Made by a program: the position numbers and the translations under genes. Source: Acidobacteriota bacterium (GTDB lineage Bacteria > Acidobacteriota > Terriglobia > Terriglobales > Acidobacteriaceae). From it: a DNA stretch of 64,000 nt. Under the pieces are notes generated by a model. The model was given only the letters and a program-made list of their open reading frames with translations, was not told the DNA's origin and searched no databases. The stretch spans positions 62,001-126,000 of the forward strand of contig JACPYL010000001.1 of assembly GCA_016196065.1 (NCBI GenBank), given 5' to 3'. This document shows positions 1 through 8,400 of the stretch, piece after piece; the stretch's first letter is position 1, and every line of letters starts with the position of its first letter.

Positions 1-619
1 CGGGGATCTTCTTGAACGGCTTCTTCGCATAGCAGATCGAAAGCGGCACCAGGATGGCGCGCGACCACGAAGAAATTTCGTAAATATTGAACCAGAACCA
101 GTTCGGAAAGAGCACGATCTCGGGCGGGATCGCGGGAACCGCATCGTAGTCGTACTGCCCGAAGAAGCAGAGGTAGATTTTGGTGAAGGTGTTGACCTCG
201 GTCACTCCACCCATTTCCAGGATTCTCTTGCGCGCGCTTGCGAGAGCGGGATGATCCGCCTTGAAGCCGGCGAGTTTCAGTCCGAAGTAGGCCTTGACGG
301 AGGCAGAGATGTTCGACGGGCCTCCCGCATAAATACCCCAGCCGCCGTCGGCATTCTGATGATTGAGGATGTGGCGAGCGGCCTTATCGAAGCGCTGCTG
401 ATTTCCCGTACCGAAGAGGGTGTGAAGCAGGATGTAGTCGGATTCAAGGGTGGTGTCAGCTTCCAACTCGCCGCACCAGTAGCCTTCTTCGTGCTGTTGA
501 GAAAAAAGGAATTTGCGCGCGCCGTCGATTCCAACTGCGACCCGGCTCATCAGGTCGTCGATCTTGCCGAATCGCATCTGCGGCGCAGAGGCCGGACTCG
601 AGGGGGAGTAATCGTCCAT
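1..619 (-). CDS. shc: squalene-hopene cyclase, N-terminal part (cut by window edge)
   Basis: The frame stays open from the ATG at 619 to the window edge, giving about 206 residues of the amino end. It would cyclise squalene to hopene or diplopterol, the hopanoid membrane lipids, at the inner membrane. The prenyltransferase/cyclase N-terminal pattern is clear: a GYWCGELEADTTLESDYI stretch, the repeat NADGGWGIYAGGPSN, and FPNWFWFNIYEISSWSR. The DxDD catalytic motif lies beyond the edge. The start ATG shares its A with the stop of ispH (TAATG on the minus strand), so the two are very probably translationally coupled. Hopanoids are built from the isoprenoid units that IspH supplies, so the pairing makes sense metabolically. 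Confidence 0.93.
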   Translation of the reverse strand, partial: MDDYSPSSPASAPQMRFGKIDDLMSRVAVGIDGARKFLFSQQHEEGYWCGELEADTTLESDYILLHTLFGTGNQQRFDKAARHILNHQNADGGWGIYAGGPSNISASVKAYFGLKLAGFKADHPALASARKRILEMGGVTEVNTFTKIYLCFFGQYDYDAVPAIPPEIVLFPNWFWFNIYEISSWSRAILVPLSICYAKKPFKKIP

Positions 620-1593
620 TAGGACTCCACAGCGACGCTCGCGGGCGCCGCAGCAATGGCTTCCACGATTTCCGGCGGCAGTCCAAAGCGGACATTCTCC
701 GGCATGATCTCCAACTCCTGAATATTGTTAAAACCCTGGGTTCCCAGGAAAGTTACGACTTGCTCCACCAAATGTTCCGGAGCCGAAGCTCCGGCTGTCA
801 ACGCAACTGTCTTCACGCCAGTCAACCACTCCGGACGGATATCGCGGTCATTGTCGATTAGATGCGCGTCCGTGCGCAAAGCGCGCGCCACTTCCACCAG
901 GCGCTTGGAATTCGAACTGTTGTCGGAGCCAACGACGAGCAACAAGTCGGCGTCAGAGGCAACATGCTTTACTGCGACCTGGCGATTTTCGGTGGCGTAG
1001 CAGATGTCCTGCGCTGCCGGCCCTTTGATGTTGGGGAATTTCTTGCGGAGGGCAGCGATGATGTCGCGAGTCTCGTCGAGGCTGAGCGTGGTCTGAGTGA
1101 GATAGGCGACGCGGTTGGGATCCGGCACAGTGACGGAGTCCACTTCGCTGGGCGACCCGACGACTTGTGTCACCGTAGGCGCCTCGCCGAGTGTTCCGAT
1201 CACTTCGTCGTGATCGCGATGGCCGATGAGGATAAGCGAATATCCCTCGCGCGCGAACTTGACCGCTTCCACGTGCACCTTTGTGACCAAGGGACAAGTT
1301 GCATCAATCACGCGCAGCTTGCGGAGCTTGCTCTTCTGCCGCACTTCCGGGGAAACTCCGTGCGCGCTGTAGATGACGCGCTCGCCTTCAGGGACCTGGC
1401 TGACACTGTCCACAAAAATGGCGCCCTTCTGCTGGAGTTCTTCCACGACAAACCGGTTGTGGACGATCTCCTTGCGGACATAGATGGGCGGACCAAAAGC
1501 TTCCAGAGCGATCCGGACGATGTCGATTGCGCGGACGACTCCTGCGCAAAATCCACGCGGCTTCAACAGCAATAAAGTCTTACTTTCGGCCAA
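619..1593 (-). CDS. ispH: 4-hydroxy-3-methylbut-2-enyl diphosphate reductase
   Basis: This cytosolic [4Fe-4S] enzyme makes the last step of the MEP pathway, turning HMBPP into IPP and DMAPP. The 324-residue protein has the normal length. The three cluster cysteines are visible: C16 (GFCAGVVRAI), C100 (DATCPLVTKV) and C198 (QDICYATENRQ). Substrate residues are H45 (EIVHNRFV), H78 (SAHGVSP), H128/E130 in GHRDHDEV and the SSNSKRL loop. The start is TTG at 1593, preceded by GGGGG with a 7-base gap. No ATG fits better. Its stop overlaps the shc start. The 293 bases upstream, to the end of recN at 1887, hold no feature I can recognise. Confidence 0.96.
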   Translation of the reverse strand: MAESKTLLLLKPRGFCAGVVRAIDIVRIALEAFGPPIYVRKEIVHNRFVVEELQQKGAIFVDSVSQVPEGERVIYSAHGVSPEVRQKSKLRKLRVIDATCPLVTKVHVEAVKFAREGYSLILIGHRDHDEVIGTLGEAPTVTQVVGSPSEVDSVTVPDPNRVAYLTQTTLSLDETRDIIAALRKKFPNIKGPAAQDICYATENRQVAVKHVASDADLLLVVGSDNSSNSKRLVEVARALRTDAHLIDNDRDIRPEWLTGVKTVALTAGASAPEHLVEQVVTFLGTQGFNNIQELEIMPENVRFGLPPEIVEAIAAAPASVAVES

Positions 1594-1886
1594 TGCAATT
1601 CCCCCACTGATATCAGGTTACACGTTTCCTTGTGACGATTGTTTCTAGGGTATCGAAAACGGCACTCCCAGTCAATGTAAGCCTTTGATAGGGCGGGGAT
1701 TAGCAGCGAATGGGGACTGGGAGTAGCGAACGGTACTGGCCTACCAGAGGCGGCGGACTCCATAGTGATCGAAGACTACTTCGTTGCTGACAAGAACCAG
1801 GTCTTCGGTCTAGCAAATGTGGGCTAGCTAAGGCAAGAGTTGGGTCCGTGGGATCTGATTTTGAGGCGGGATGAGCCCCGAAAGTC

Positions 1887-3587
1887 TCACCCGTTGGCCT
1901 TGATCATTTGCTCGGCATGTTTCCGTGACGTTTCCGTGAGCTTGGCGCCGGAGAGCATCCGCGCCACTTCTTCGGTGCGCTGTTCGCCCGTGATCAGGCG
2001 GACTGAGGTCTTGGTTCGGCCGGAGGTTTCACGTTTTTCGATCAGATAGTGCTGGTCAGCGAAAGTGGCGATTTGCGGTAAATGGGTAACGCAGAGGACC
2101 TGATTGCCCTTGGACAACGCTTTCAGTTTCTTGCCGACGGCTTCCGCGGCACGGCCGCCGATGCCGGTATCGATTTCGTCGAAGACCAAGGTGCGTTGAG
2201 CGGCTGCGGACTTCTTCTTCCCTGCCGGATTGGCTCCCGCCTCTACACTCGCTTTCAGCGCCAGCATAACGCGAGATAATTCTCCGCCTGATGCGATTTC
2301 TTCCATCGGCCGCATGGGCTCGCCGGTGTTGGTGGCAATGCGGTATTCCACCTGGTTAATGCCGGACGGCGTCCAGTGGTCCTCGCTGTCCTGCTCCTCG
2401 ACGGCGATTCGAAAGCTTGCGCGCATGGCGAGGTCGTTGATCTCGGCTTCGACCAACTTTTCCAATTTGCGGCCGGCCTCGGCGCGTTTGCGGGACACGG
2501 CACGAGCCGCCTTTCGATACTCCTCTGCCGCTACTGCTTGTTTAGCGCGCAGTTCGCGTAGGACTTCATCTTTGTTTTCCATCTCGTCCAGTTTGCGGCG
2601 GACGTCTTCCCCGAATGCAATGACCTCTTCCAAAGTTGGTCCGTACTTGCGTTTGAGGCGATCGATTTGCGCCAGGCGATCTTCGAGTTCGGCCAAGCGC
2701 TCAGGAGATGCCTGAATGCCACCCGCATAGTCACGCAGGGTTGCGCCGACGTCTTCCACGGAGATGCGTGCGGATTCCAAGGCTGCGAATGCTTCCTGAA
2801 ATTTCGGTTCGTAGCGGGCCAGTTCTTCTACCTGTTTCTGCGCGGCGCGCAGGCTCGACGACGTGGAGGCATTCCCTTCATAGAGCAGGTCGAACGCATT
2901 GATGGCAGCGCCGTAGATCTTTTCGGAGTTGGCCAGGACCCGCTTTTCGGTTTCGAGGCGTTCATCTTCGCCGGGCTGCAGGCGGGCCTCGTCGATCTCG
3001 CGGGATTGGAAGGTCCACAAATCCAGCAGGCGCATTCGATCCTGCTCGTCGCGTTCCAGGTCGGCGATGCGGCTGCGGATCTGCTTCCAGTTAGCAAACG
3101 GAGCTGCTACCGCGTGGGGCTCGACGTTGGCGTAGGCGTCCAGCAAGGACTGCCGCGCGGCCGCGTCGGAATGAGCAATCGATTCGTTCTGGGCGTGGAT
3201 AATCGCCAGGTGGGGCGCGATCTGCTTCAGGACCGACACGGTGGCGGGCTGATTGTTGATGAAGACGCGGCCCTTGCCTCCGGAAGCAATCTCGCGGCGC
3301 AGGATGAGCGAGGCGTCTTCGGCATCCAGACCGTTACTTTCGAGGATCTCCTCGATCGCGGCCAGGGCCGCACCTTCACTCTCGAAAACGGCAGAAACAA
3401 CCGCACGGTCTGCGCCGGTGCGGATCACTTCGGACGAAGCCTTGTCGCCCAGGAGCAAACCGAGCGCGTCGATCAGGATGGACTTGCCGGCACCGGTTTC
3501 GCCGGTCAGGAGGTTCAAACCGGCGGCGAACTCGACGACTGCGTTGTCGATCACCGCGTAATTTTCGAGTCGCAGTTCGCTGAGCAC
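1887..3587 (-). CDS. recN: DNA repair protein RecN
   Basis: RecN is an SMC-like ATPase that helps recombinational repair of double-strand breaks. The 566-residue length is typical. The Walker A motif GETGAGKS is at residues 29-36. The ABC signature ASGGELSRVML lies at about 430 and Walker B TLVFDEIDTGIGG at about 466-478, followed by the H-loop in VTHLPQIA. Between them, roughly residues 150-400, is a charged helical region rich in E, K, R and A that fits the coiled coil. It is followed about 300 bases downstream by ispH on the same strand. No LexA-type box was recognised in the 130 bases upstream. Confidence 0.95.
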   Translation of the reverse strand: MLSELRLENYAVIDNAVVEFAAGLNLLTGETGAGKSILIDALGLLLGDKASSEVIRTGADRAVVSAVFESEGAALAAIEEILESNGLDAEDASLILRREIASGGKGRVFINNQPATVSVLKQIAPHLAIIHAQNESIAHSDAAARQSLLDAYANVEPHAVAAPFANWKQIRSRIADLERDEQDRMRLLDLWTFQSREIDEARLQPGEDERLETEKRVLANSEKIYGAAINAFDLLYEGNASTSSSLRAAQKQVEELARYEPKFQEAFAALESARISVEDVGATLRDYAGGIQASPERLAELEDRLAQIDRLKRKYGPTLEEVIAFGEDVRRKLDEMENKDEVLRELRAKQAVAAEEYRKAARAVSRKRAEAGRKLEKLVEAEINDLAMRASFRIAVEEQDSEDHWTPSGINQVEYRIATNTGEPMRPMEEIASGGELSRVMLALKASVEAGANPAGKKKSAAAQRTLVFDEIDTGIGGRAAEAVGKKLKALSKGNQVLCVTHLPQIATFADQHYLIEKRETSGRTKTSVRLITGEQRTEEVARMLSGAKLTETSRKHAEQMIKANG

Positions 3588-3716
3588 AGAATTATCGAAA
3601 GTCCGAAATCAGGCGCAGCATAGCACACACAGGGGATCCACGCCCGTACATCAACGGGTACAGGATGGCGGAAAACTGCCCTTCTGAGTTTGCCTTCGGA
3701 GCGGGCATTCCGGATC

Positions 3717-4673
3717 ATGAATCCGGCCATGCAATTCTTCCCCCGAGTGGCATTGTTATTGTTTTTGTCGGCGTTACCACTGGTCTCAGCCAGTGCGCAG
3801 AAACTCGAATGCAAGCCATGCAGTAACCACTTCGGAAAAGTTCAGATCGGCAATTCAAGCCAGCGTTCCATCCAACTAAGTAATGTCGGCAAGCGTTCGT
3901 TGAAAATCATCGCGATATCGATCAAAGGCAAGGGCTTTAGTCTGGGAAAGTTCCCGGTGCCAATGAATCTGGGCGCGGGAAGGTCGATCAGTCTTCCCGC
4001 AACATTCAAGCCCAAGGTAGTGGGGAAGAGTACCGGTACGATCACGCTCTCCACAAACGGTACGAACGCAAAGCTCTTGATCGATCTGTCGGGCGTGGGG
4101 TTTACGCAGAGCCAGGCTCATTTGTCGGTGACCCCGACCAGCCTCGACTTCGGCAATGTCAACGTGGGTTCGAGTGCTTCGCTTTCGCTGACGCTGAGTG
4201 CCACGGGTGCAACCGTAACGGTGTCTGCGATCCAGTCGGATAATTCGGAGTTCACTTTGCCCGGGCTCAACCTGCCGCTCACCGTTGCGGTCGGGCAGAA
4301 CGTGCCGGTGACGGTCAAGTTCAAGCCCAGCATCGGGGGCACATCATCGGGAACGTTGACCATTGCCAGCAACGCTGACAATTCACCTGTCACGGTTTCG
4401 GTCACGGGGAGCGGCATTACGGGAGGGTCCCATAGCGCGGACCTGACATGGAACGCGAGCAATGATCCGGTGATCGGATACAACGTGTATCGAGGCGGCA
4501 CCAAGGGCGGCCCGTACTCGCAAATCAACGGCGTGCTGGACTCTTCGCTCGACTATACGGACAGCACTGTGAAGGGTGGCGCGACCTACTATTACGTGGT
4601 CAAGGCCGTCGCTTCGGACGATGTGGAAAGCGCGCCGTCCAATGAAGTGAAAGTTTCTATTCCTAGTCCGTAG
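3717..4673 (+). CDS. secreted protein with two ASH (HYDIN-like) domains and an Fn3 domain
   Basis: The protein has a signal peptide (MQFFPRVALLLFLSALPLVS, then SASAQ) and about 318 residues from the ATG at 3717. An ATG at 3729 is also possible and would start directly at the hydrophobic stretch. Two beta-sandwich repeats of the ASPM-SPD-2-Hydin 'choice-of-anchor D' type follow. They are marked by HFGKVQIGNSSQRSIQLSN and LDFGNVNVGSSASLSLTL. Last comes a fibronectin type III domain (LTWNASNDPVIGYNVYRGG ... YYYVVKAVASDDVESAPSNE). No catalytic motif is seen. Such proteins are usual in acidobacterial secretomes. The role is unknown and probably adhesive or structural. Confidence 0.75.
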   Translation: MNPAMQFFPRVALLLFLSALPLVSASAQKLECKPCSNHFGKVQIGNSSQRSIQLSNVGKRSLKIIAISIKGKGFSLGKFPVPMNLGAGRSISLPATFKPKVVGKSTGTITLSTNGTNAKLLIDLSGVGFTQSQAHLSVTPTSLDFGNVNVGSSASLSLTLSATGATVTVSAIQSDNSEFTLPGLNLPLTVAVGQNVPVTVKFKPSIGGTSSGTLTIASNADNSPVTVSVTGSGITGGSHSADLTWNASNDPVIGYNVYRGGTKGGPYSQINGVLDSSLDYTDSTVKGGATYYYVVKAVASDDVESAPSNEVKVSIPSP

Positions 4674-4680
4674 GGAAGAT

Positions 4681-4811
4681 CGTCGTGGGTCGTTCGTCCT
4701 TCGTCGTTCGCTGCTGGTCATTGGCACTCCTCTCTATGTCCTTTGCTAACTGTGATGCATCGAAGACTTTCAGCTAGCGATTAACGACGAACGACGCCCG
4801 CCCGACGACCA
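4681..4811. repeat. imperfect inverted repeat, GTCGTTCGTCGTT family (copy 1)
   Basis: The left arm at 4681-4712 carries GTCGTTCGTCCTTCGTCGTT and the right arm at 4776-4811 carries AACGACGAACGAC. They are inverted relative to each other around about 65 bases. A second member of the family is at 33247-33351. This looks like a short non-coding mobile palindrome (REP/MITE type) between the secreted protein and the tol operon. Confidence 0.6.
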
Positions 4812-4892
4812 TCCCAGCATTGACCGATGCGGTACCCCGCTCATCTGCTTGTCAACGCTGTTCTATAATCGACGGAAGGACTCTCCAACCTC

Positions 4893-5597
4893 ATGCATTT
4901 TTCTCCTGTCCTTGCATTTTTTGCCGGCGGCGAAATCGTCGATCTCGTTCTGCAGACTGGCGCGGTCGCTAAAGTCGTTCTCCTGATGTTGATTGCCTTC
5001 AGCGTGCTTTCCTGGGCAGTGATCCTTTCCAAGTGGCGCCTGATCAGCCGTGCGCGCATGCAGGGTGGGCGCTTCGTGCGTTCGTTTCGAAAAGCGCAGC
5101 GCATGCAAGATGTCGCTTCGGTCGTGGACCAGTTTCGCCCGAGTCCGCTGGTTGATGTCTTCGAAGGCGCGGTCGTGGAGTTCAAGCGCCAGATGGGAAC
5201 CACCGGCGCGATTCATAATCTTCCCGCGATTCAGCGCTCGATGCAGATTGCCTCGTCGGAAGGAATCACGCGGCTGGAACGAAATCTCCCGTGGCTCGCA
5301 ATTACGGGTGCGGTGACTCCGTTCATTGGGCTGTTTGGAACAGTCTGGGGAATCATTGACGCTTTTCACGGCCTGGGTACAGCTGGTGCGGCTACGTTGC
5401 GCGCAGTGGCTCCGGGAATTTCTGAAGCGTTGATCACGACCGCCGCAGGTCTCGCAGCTGCGATTCCGGCGGTGATTGCGTACAACCTGCTCATCGGATC
5501 AATTCGCGAGCTGGCGGCACGCAACGACGACTTCTCGCTGGAGATGCTGAACCTGGTCGAGCGCCAGACGCCGCAACCCGCGGAGGCGCGTCGCTAA
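4893..5597 (+). CDS. tolQ: TolQ/ExbB-type proton channel subunit of the Tol-Pal system
   Basis: This inner-membrane channel protein uses the proton motive force with TolR to energise the trans-envelope Tol machine during cell division and outer-membrane maintenance. The 234-residue length is usual. It has one transmembrane helix near residues 24-46, then two (about 133-158 and 170-195). These carry the MotA/TolQ/ExbB signatures GLFGTVWGIIDAF and APGISEALITTAAGLAAAIPA, including the conserved threonines. A TATAAT at 4864-4869 could be the -10 of the operon, but no good -35 is seen. The stop TAA overlaps the tolR ATG (TAATG). Confidence 0.93.
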   Translation: MHFSPVLAFFAGGEIVDLVLQTGAVAKVVLLMLIAFSVLSWAVILSKWRLISRARMQGGRFVRSFRKAQRMQDVASVVDQFRPSPLVDVFEGAVVEFKRQMGTTGAIHNLPAIQRSMQIASSEGITRLERNLPWLAITGAVTPFIGLFGTVWGIIDAFHGLGTAGAATLRAVAPGISEALITTAAGLAAAIPAVIAYNLLIGSIRELAARNDDFSLEMLNLVERQTPQPAEARR

Positions 5598-6025
5598 TGG
5601 CGTTTACCAATGCCAACGGACGAACGCAGACCGCGCTCGCGGATATCAACATCACCCCGCTGGTCGATGTCGTACTCGTCCTGTTGATTATCTTCATGGT
5701 GACTGCGCCGGTGCTGCAGTCGGGCATTGAAGTCGCGGTTCCGCATACGCGAACAGTGAAAGAGATCACGGAAGAACGCCTCGTGATCAGCATCGATAAA
5801 TCGCAGCGCGTTTATTTCGGCAACGATCCCATCAACATCAACCAGATCGCAGCTGCGCTGAAGAAGAGAGTGCGCGATCCGCAGCATCAGGCGATTTATC
5901 TGCGATCGGACGAAGCCGTGCCTTTTGGTGCCTTCGCGACCGTGATGGACGCGGTGAAATCTGCCGGTATCGGCAATGTAAGTATTGTGACGCAACCCAT
6001 CGACTCCCATGGCGGCAAGCACTGA
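5597..6025 (+). CDS. tolR: TolR/ExbD-type proton channel subunit
   Basis: TolR is the single-pass partner of TolQ. The 142 residues contain INITPLVDVVLVLLIIFMV at about 18-36, with the conserved proton-carrying aspartate D24. A periplasmic ExbD fold follows (VISIDKSQRVYFGNDPI ... IYLRSDEAVPFGAFATVMDA). The start overlaps the tolQ stop by one base and the 3' end overlaps the next gene by 17 bases, so translation is coupled across the operon. The intact aspartate is a useful contrast to the ExbB-ExbD fusion at 24551-25492. Confidence 0.93.
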   Translation: MAFTNANGRTQTALADINITPLVDVVLVLLIIFMVTAPVLQSGIEVAVPHTRTVKEITEERLVISIDKSQRVYFGNDPININQIAAALKKRVRDPQHQAIYLRSDEAVPFGAFATVMDAVKSAGIGNVSIVTQPIDSHGGKH

Positions 6026-6794
6026 CATCTATAGCGAACGCAGCCAACTGACGCGGCCCATGGCCTGGTCGGCGGGACTGCATCTCGCGTTCGTCACGTT
6101 CATTGTTCTCTACACCACGTTCGTCCACGGATTCCGCGGCGAAGGCTGGGGAGCGGGCGGCGGTGGAGATGCGATGGGCGCGACACTCGTCAGTTCCGTT
6201 CCCTTGCCCGCGAGCGAAGTACAAACAACAAATGTGCTGGCAACGGAATCCAAGGGTCTGTCGAAGTCGGAACCAAAGGCGCAGGAGCAGACTCCACCGG
6301 AAGCGGTTGCGATCCCGGACAAGAACACCAAGATCAAGCCGAAACCGGTCACCAGCGCCGCAAAGAAGAAACCCGAACCGGAGCCTGAGGATTCGAATCA
6401 GATTCCCTACGGTGAAGGCGGCCCAGTGAGCGGGCCGTACAGCATGTTCAACGCTGGTGGAGCGAAGGGTGCATTCGGCTTTACCGGAGGTAGCGGAGAT
6501 TTCGGCAACCGGTTCTCGTGGTATGTGCAGGCGGTGCAGCGCAAAGTATCGGAGAACTGGCTGAAGTATGAGATCGATCCCAGCATCACCGAAGCGAAGC
6601 GCTTCTATCTGACCTTCGACATCGCGCGAGACGGCACGCCCGGGAATGTGAGTATTGAGCAGTCCAGCGGTGTGCCGGTCGTTGACCAATCGGCCGTCCG
6701 GGCGATTCAACGCATTGATACTTTCGGACCGTTGCCGCCCGAGTATTCGGGAAATAAAGTTTCGGTAGAGTTCTGGTTTGATTACAAGAGATAG
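6009..6794 (+). CDS. TonB-family protein in the TolA position
   Basis: This is the energy-transducing arm that should span the periplasm and link TolQR to the outer membrane. The 261 residues comprise a short cytoplasmic start, one transmembrane helix at about 19-38 (AWSAGLHLAFVTFIVLYTTF), a proline/lysine-rich linker (about 85-125, PKPVTSAAKKKPEPEPE) and a TonB C-terminal domain (about 170-261, WYVQAVQRKVSENW ... IEQSSGVPVVDQSAVRAI). It has a TonB-type C-terminus rather than the long helical TolA of enterobacteria. It stands where tolA does, between tolR and tolB, so the TolA role is inferred from context. Confidence 0.88.
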   Translation: MAASTDIYSERSQLTRPMAWSAGLHLAFVTFIVLYTTFVHGFRGEGWGAGGGGDAMGATLVSSVPLPASEVQTTNVLATESKGLSKSEPKAQEQTPPEAVAIPDKNTKIKPKPVTSAAKKKPEPEPEDSNQIPYGEGGPVSGPYSMFNAGGAKGAFGFTGGSGDFGNRFSWYVQAVQRKVSENWLKYEIDPSITEAKRFYLTFDIARDGTPGNVSIEQSSGVPVVDQSAVRAIQRIDTFGPLPPEYSGNKVSVEFWFDYKR

Positions 6795-6795
6795 C

Positions 6796-6830
6796 GATTA
6801 GCTTCTAGCTCCTGGCTTCTAGCTCAAGAA
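6796..6830. repeat. short tandem repeat of the TAGCTTCTAGCTCCTGGCTTC kind
   Basis: Directly behind the tolA-like stop codon come imperfect tandem units of about 7 bases (AGCTTCTAGCTCCTGGCTTC, TAGCTC). A related string, GGCTACTAGCTACTAGC, follows the stop codon of the RsbU-like gene at 40499. Both lie immediately after a TAG stop. The function is unknown. Confidence 0.45.
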
Positions 6831-6873
6831 TCGCTCTTTGCATCAGCTACTCGCCGCGAAGCGGAGCAAGAAT

Positions 6874-6933
6874 GCAGCCCACGGCGCAAGCCGTGGGTGG
6901 GCTCCCAAGAAATCTAGAAGCCCCAAAGGGGCG
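6874..6933. repeat. REP-like palindromes just before tolB
   Basis: Two adjacent palindromes are seen: AGCCCACGGCGCAAGCCGTG with GGTGGGCT closing it, then GCCCCAAAGGGGC. They lie in frame with tolB but ahead of its likely TTG start, so they are probably untranslated leader. A hairpin here could affect tolB expression. Confidence 0.5.
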
Positions 6934-6954
6934 AAAGAAACACAGGAGAATAAA

Positions 6955-8307
6955 TTGAGGAAATTTGCTCAGCACAATGGCCGGTTCCCTTTCGTCGCGA
7001 TCGCGATGCTGCTTCTCTTCGCGGCGAGCGCCTTTGCACAAGATTGGATCAAGACCGGCACTGGCCTGGGCGTGGAGAAGGTTCGGCTGGCGGCATCCGA
7101 CTTCAAGCCTGCTACGCAGGATCCCAAGAACACCGACCTGCTGAAGACGTTCAACGACACTCTGTTCAGCGATCTCGATAATGCGGGCATCTTCGACCTG
7201 GTCTCGAAGAGCTTCTACCCGGTATCCGTCCCGGGACAACCGACCGAACTCAATGCGAGGGATTGGGGTTCTCCTCCACCGAATGCGTCGATGCTGGCGT
7301 TCGGCAACCTGGGCGTGACGTCGGACAAGGTTCAGGTTCAGGGCTGGCTCTATGACGTTAAGAGCACTTCAACTTCTCCGCAGGTACTGGGCAAGCAGTA
7401 CAACGACAATGCGACAACGGATGCCGTCCGCGTCATCGCGCACAAGTTTGCGGATGAAATCATCTTCCGATTGGGTGGGGGAATCGCGGGTATCGCCGAA
7501 AGCAAGATCTATTTCGTGAGCAGCCGCGGCGGTAGTAAAGAAATCTGGGTGATGGACTACGACGGCGCCAACCAGCACGCGGTCACGCATCTTGGATCGA
7601 TCTCGCTTTCTCCACGGATCGCGCCGGACGGATCGCGCCTCGCCTTCAGTTCGGTGCTCAAAAGCGGCTGGGAAATCATGATGTATTCGCTGGAACTGAA
7701 CCGGATGGTGAGTTTCACGCGGTTTGGTGGAATGAACCTCTCGCCATCATGGTCGCCGGACGGCAGCAAACTGGCGCTATCCTCTTCGCGCAACGGCTAT
7801 CCCAATATTTTCGTGGTGGACGCGGCGGGCGGAAATTCGAAGCGCCTTACATCCGGCCAGGGACCTGACGTTTCGCCAACGTGGAATCGTAAGACTGGGG
7901 CACAGATCGCATTTGTCAGCGGGCGCACGGGATTGCCGCAGATTTACACCATGGAAGCGGATGGCACCAATGTGCAGCGTCTCACTGACCAGGGGTATGC
8001 GGTATCGCCAAACTGGGCGCCTAACGGGCAGTTCCTGACGTTTTCATGGATGCGCAAATACGGTCCTGGCGAACCGGGATCGAACGATCTCTACTTGATG
8101 GATATCGCCAGTAAACAGTGGGTGCAGCTCACCCACGATGCAGGCCGTAACGATTCTCCGTGCTGGTCTCCGGATGGCAGGCACATCGTTTTCCAGTCGC
8201 ATCGCACCGGCACCGATCAGATTTTTTCCATGCTGGCCGACGGCACGAATGTGAAGCAGTTGACGTTCAGCGGCAACAACTCGCAGCCCAACTGGAGTTG
8301 GAAGTAG
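6955..8307 (+). CDS. tolB: Tol-Pal system beta-propeller protein TolB
   Basis: TolB is a periplasmic beta-propeller that binds Pal and the TolA arm. The frame is open from 6838, but the first 39 codons come from repeat-like DNA. I therefore choose TTG at 6955, with AGGAG six bases upstream, which puts a signal peptide at the start (residues about 10-31, FVAIAMLLLFAASAFA). The resulting 450 residues match the family. The TolB N-terminal domain is followed by repeated propeller blades (SLSPRIAPDGSRLAFSS, LSPSWSPDGSKLALSS, SPNWAPNGQFLTFS, SPCWSPDGRHIVFQS). It is the fourth gene of the tol operon. Confidence 0.93.
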   Translation: MRKFAQHNGRFPFVAIAMLLLFAASAFAQDWIKTGTGLGVEKVRLAASDFKPATQDPKNTDLLKTFNDTLFSDLDNAGIFDLVSKSFYPVSVPGQPTELNARDWGSPPPNASMLAFGNLGVTSDKVQVQGWLYDVKSTSTSPQVLGKQYNDNATTDAVRVIAHKFADEIIFRLGGGIAGIAESKIYFVSSRGGSKEIWVMDYDGANQHAVTHLGSISLSPRIAPDGSRLAFSSVLKSGWEIMMYSLELNRMVSFTRFGGMNLSPSWSPDGSKLALSSSRNGYPNIFVVDAAGGNSKRLTSGQGPDVSPTWNRKTGAQIAFVSGRTGLPQIYTMEADGTNVQRLTDQGYAVSPNWAPNGQFLTFSWMRKYGPGEPGSNDLYLMDIASKQWVQLTHDAGRNDSPCWSPDGRHIVFQSHRTGTDQIFSMLADGTNVKQLTFSGNNSQPNWSWK

Positions 8308-8400
8308 GGGAACCTGTTTAGCAACGGGGCTTCTGTTGCGGTGATCGTTGCACCCCGCAGAGCACGAGCATAGAATTTTATTAACGAGGTGAAGCACTCG

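Noticed and set aside
1563-1763. 66-codon frame upstream of and overlapping ispH
   Set aside because: Overlaps the start of ispH in another frame, has no start signal and no family.
2667-3623. Open frame of 318 codons on the plus strand
   Set aside because: Antisense of recN.
5838-6710. Open frame of 290 codons on the minus strand
   Set aside because: Antisense of the tolR and tolA-like genes; composition is arginine-rich and unlike a real protein.
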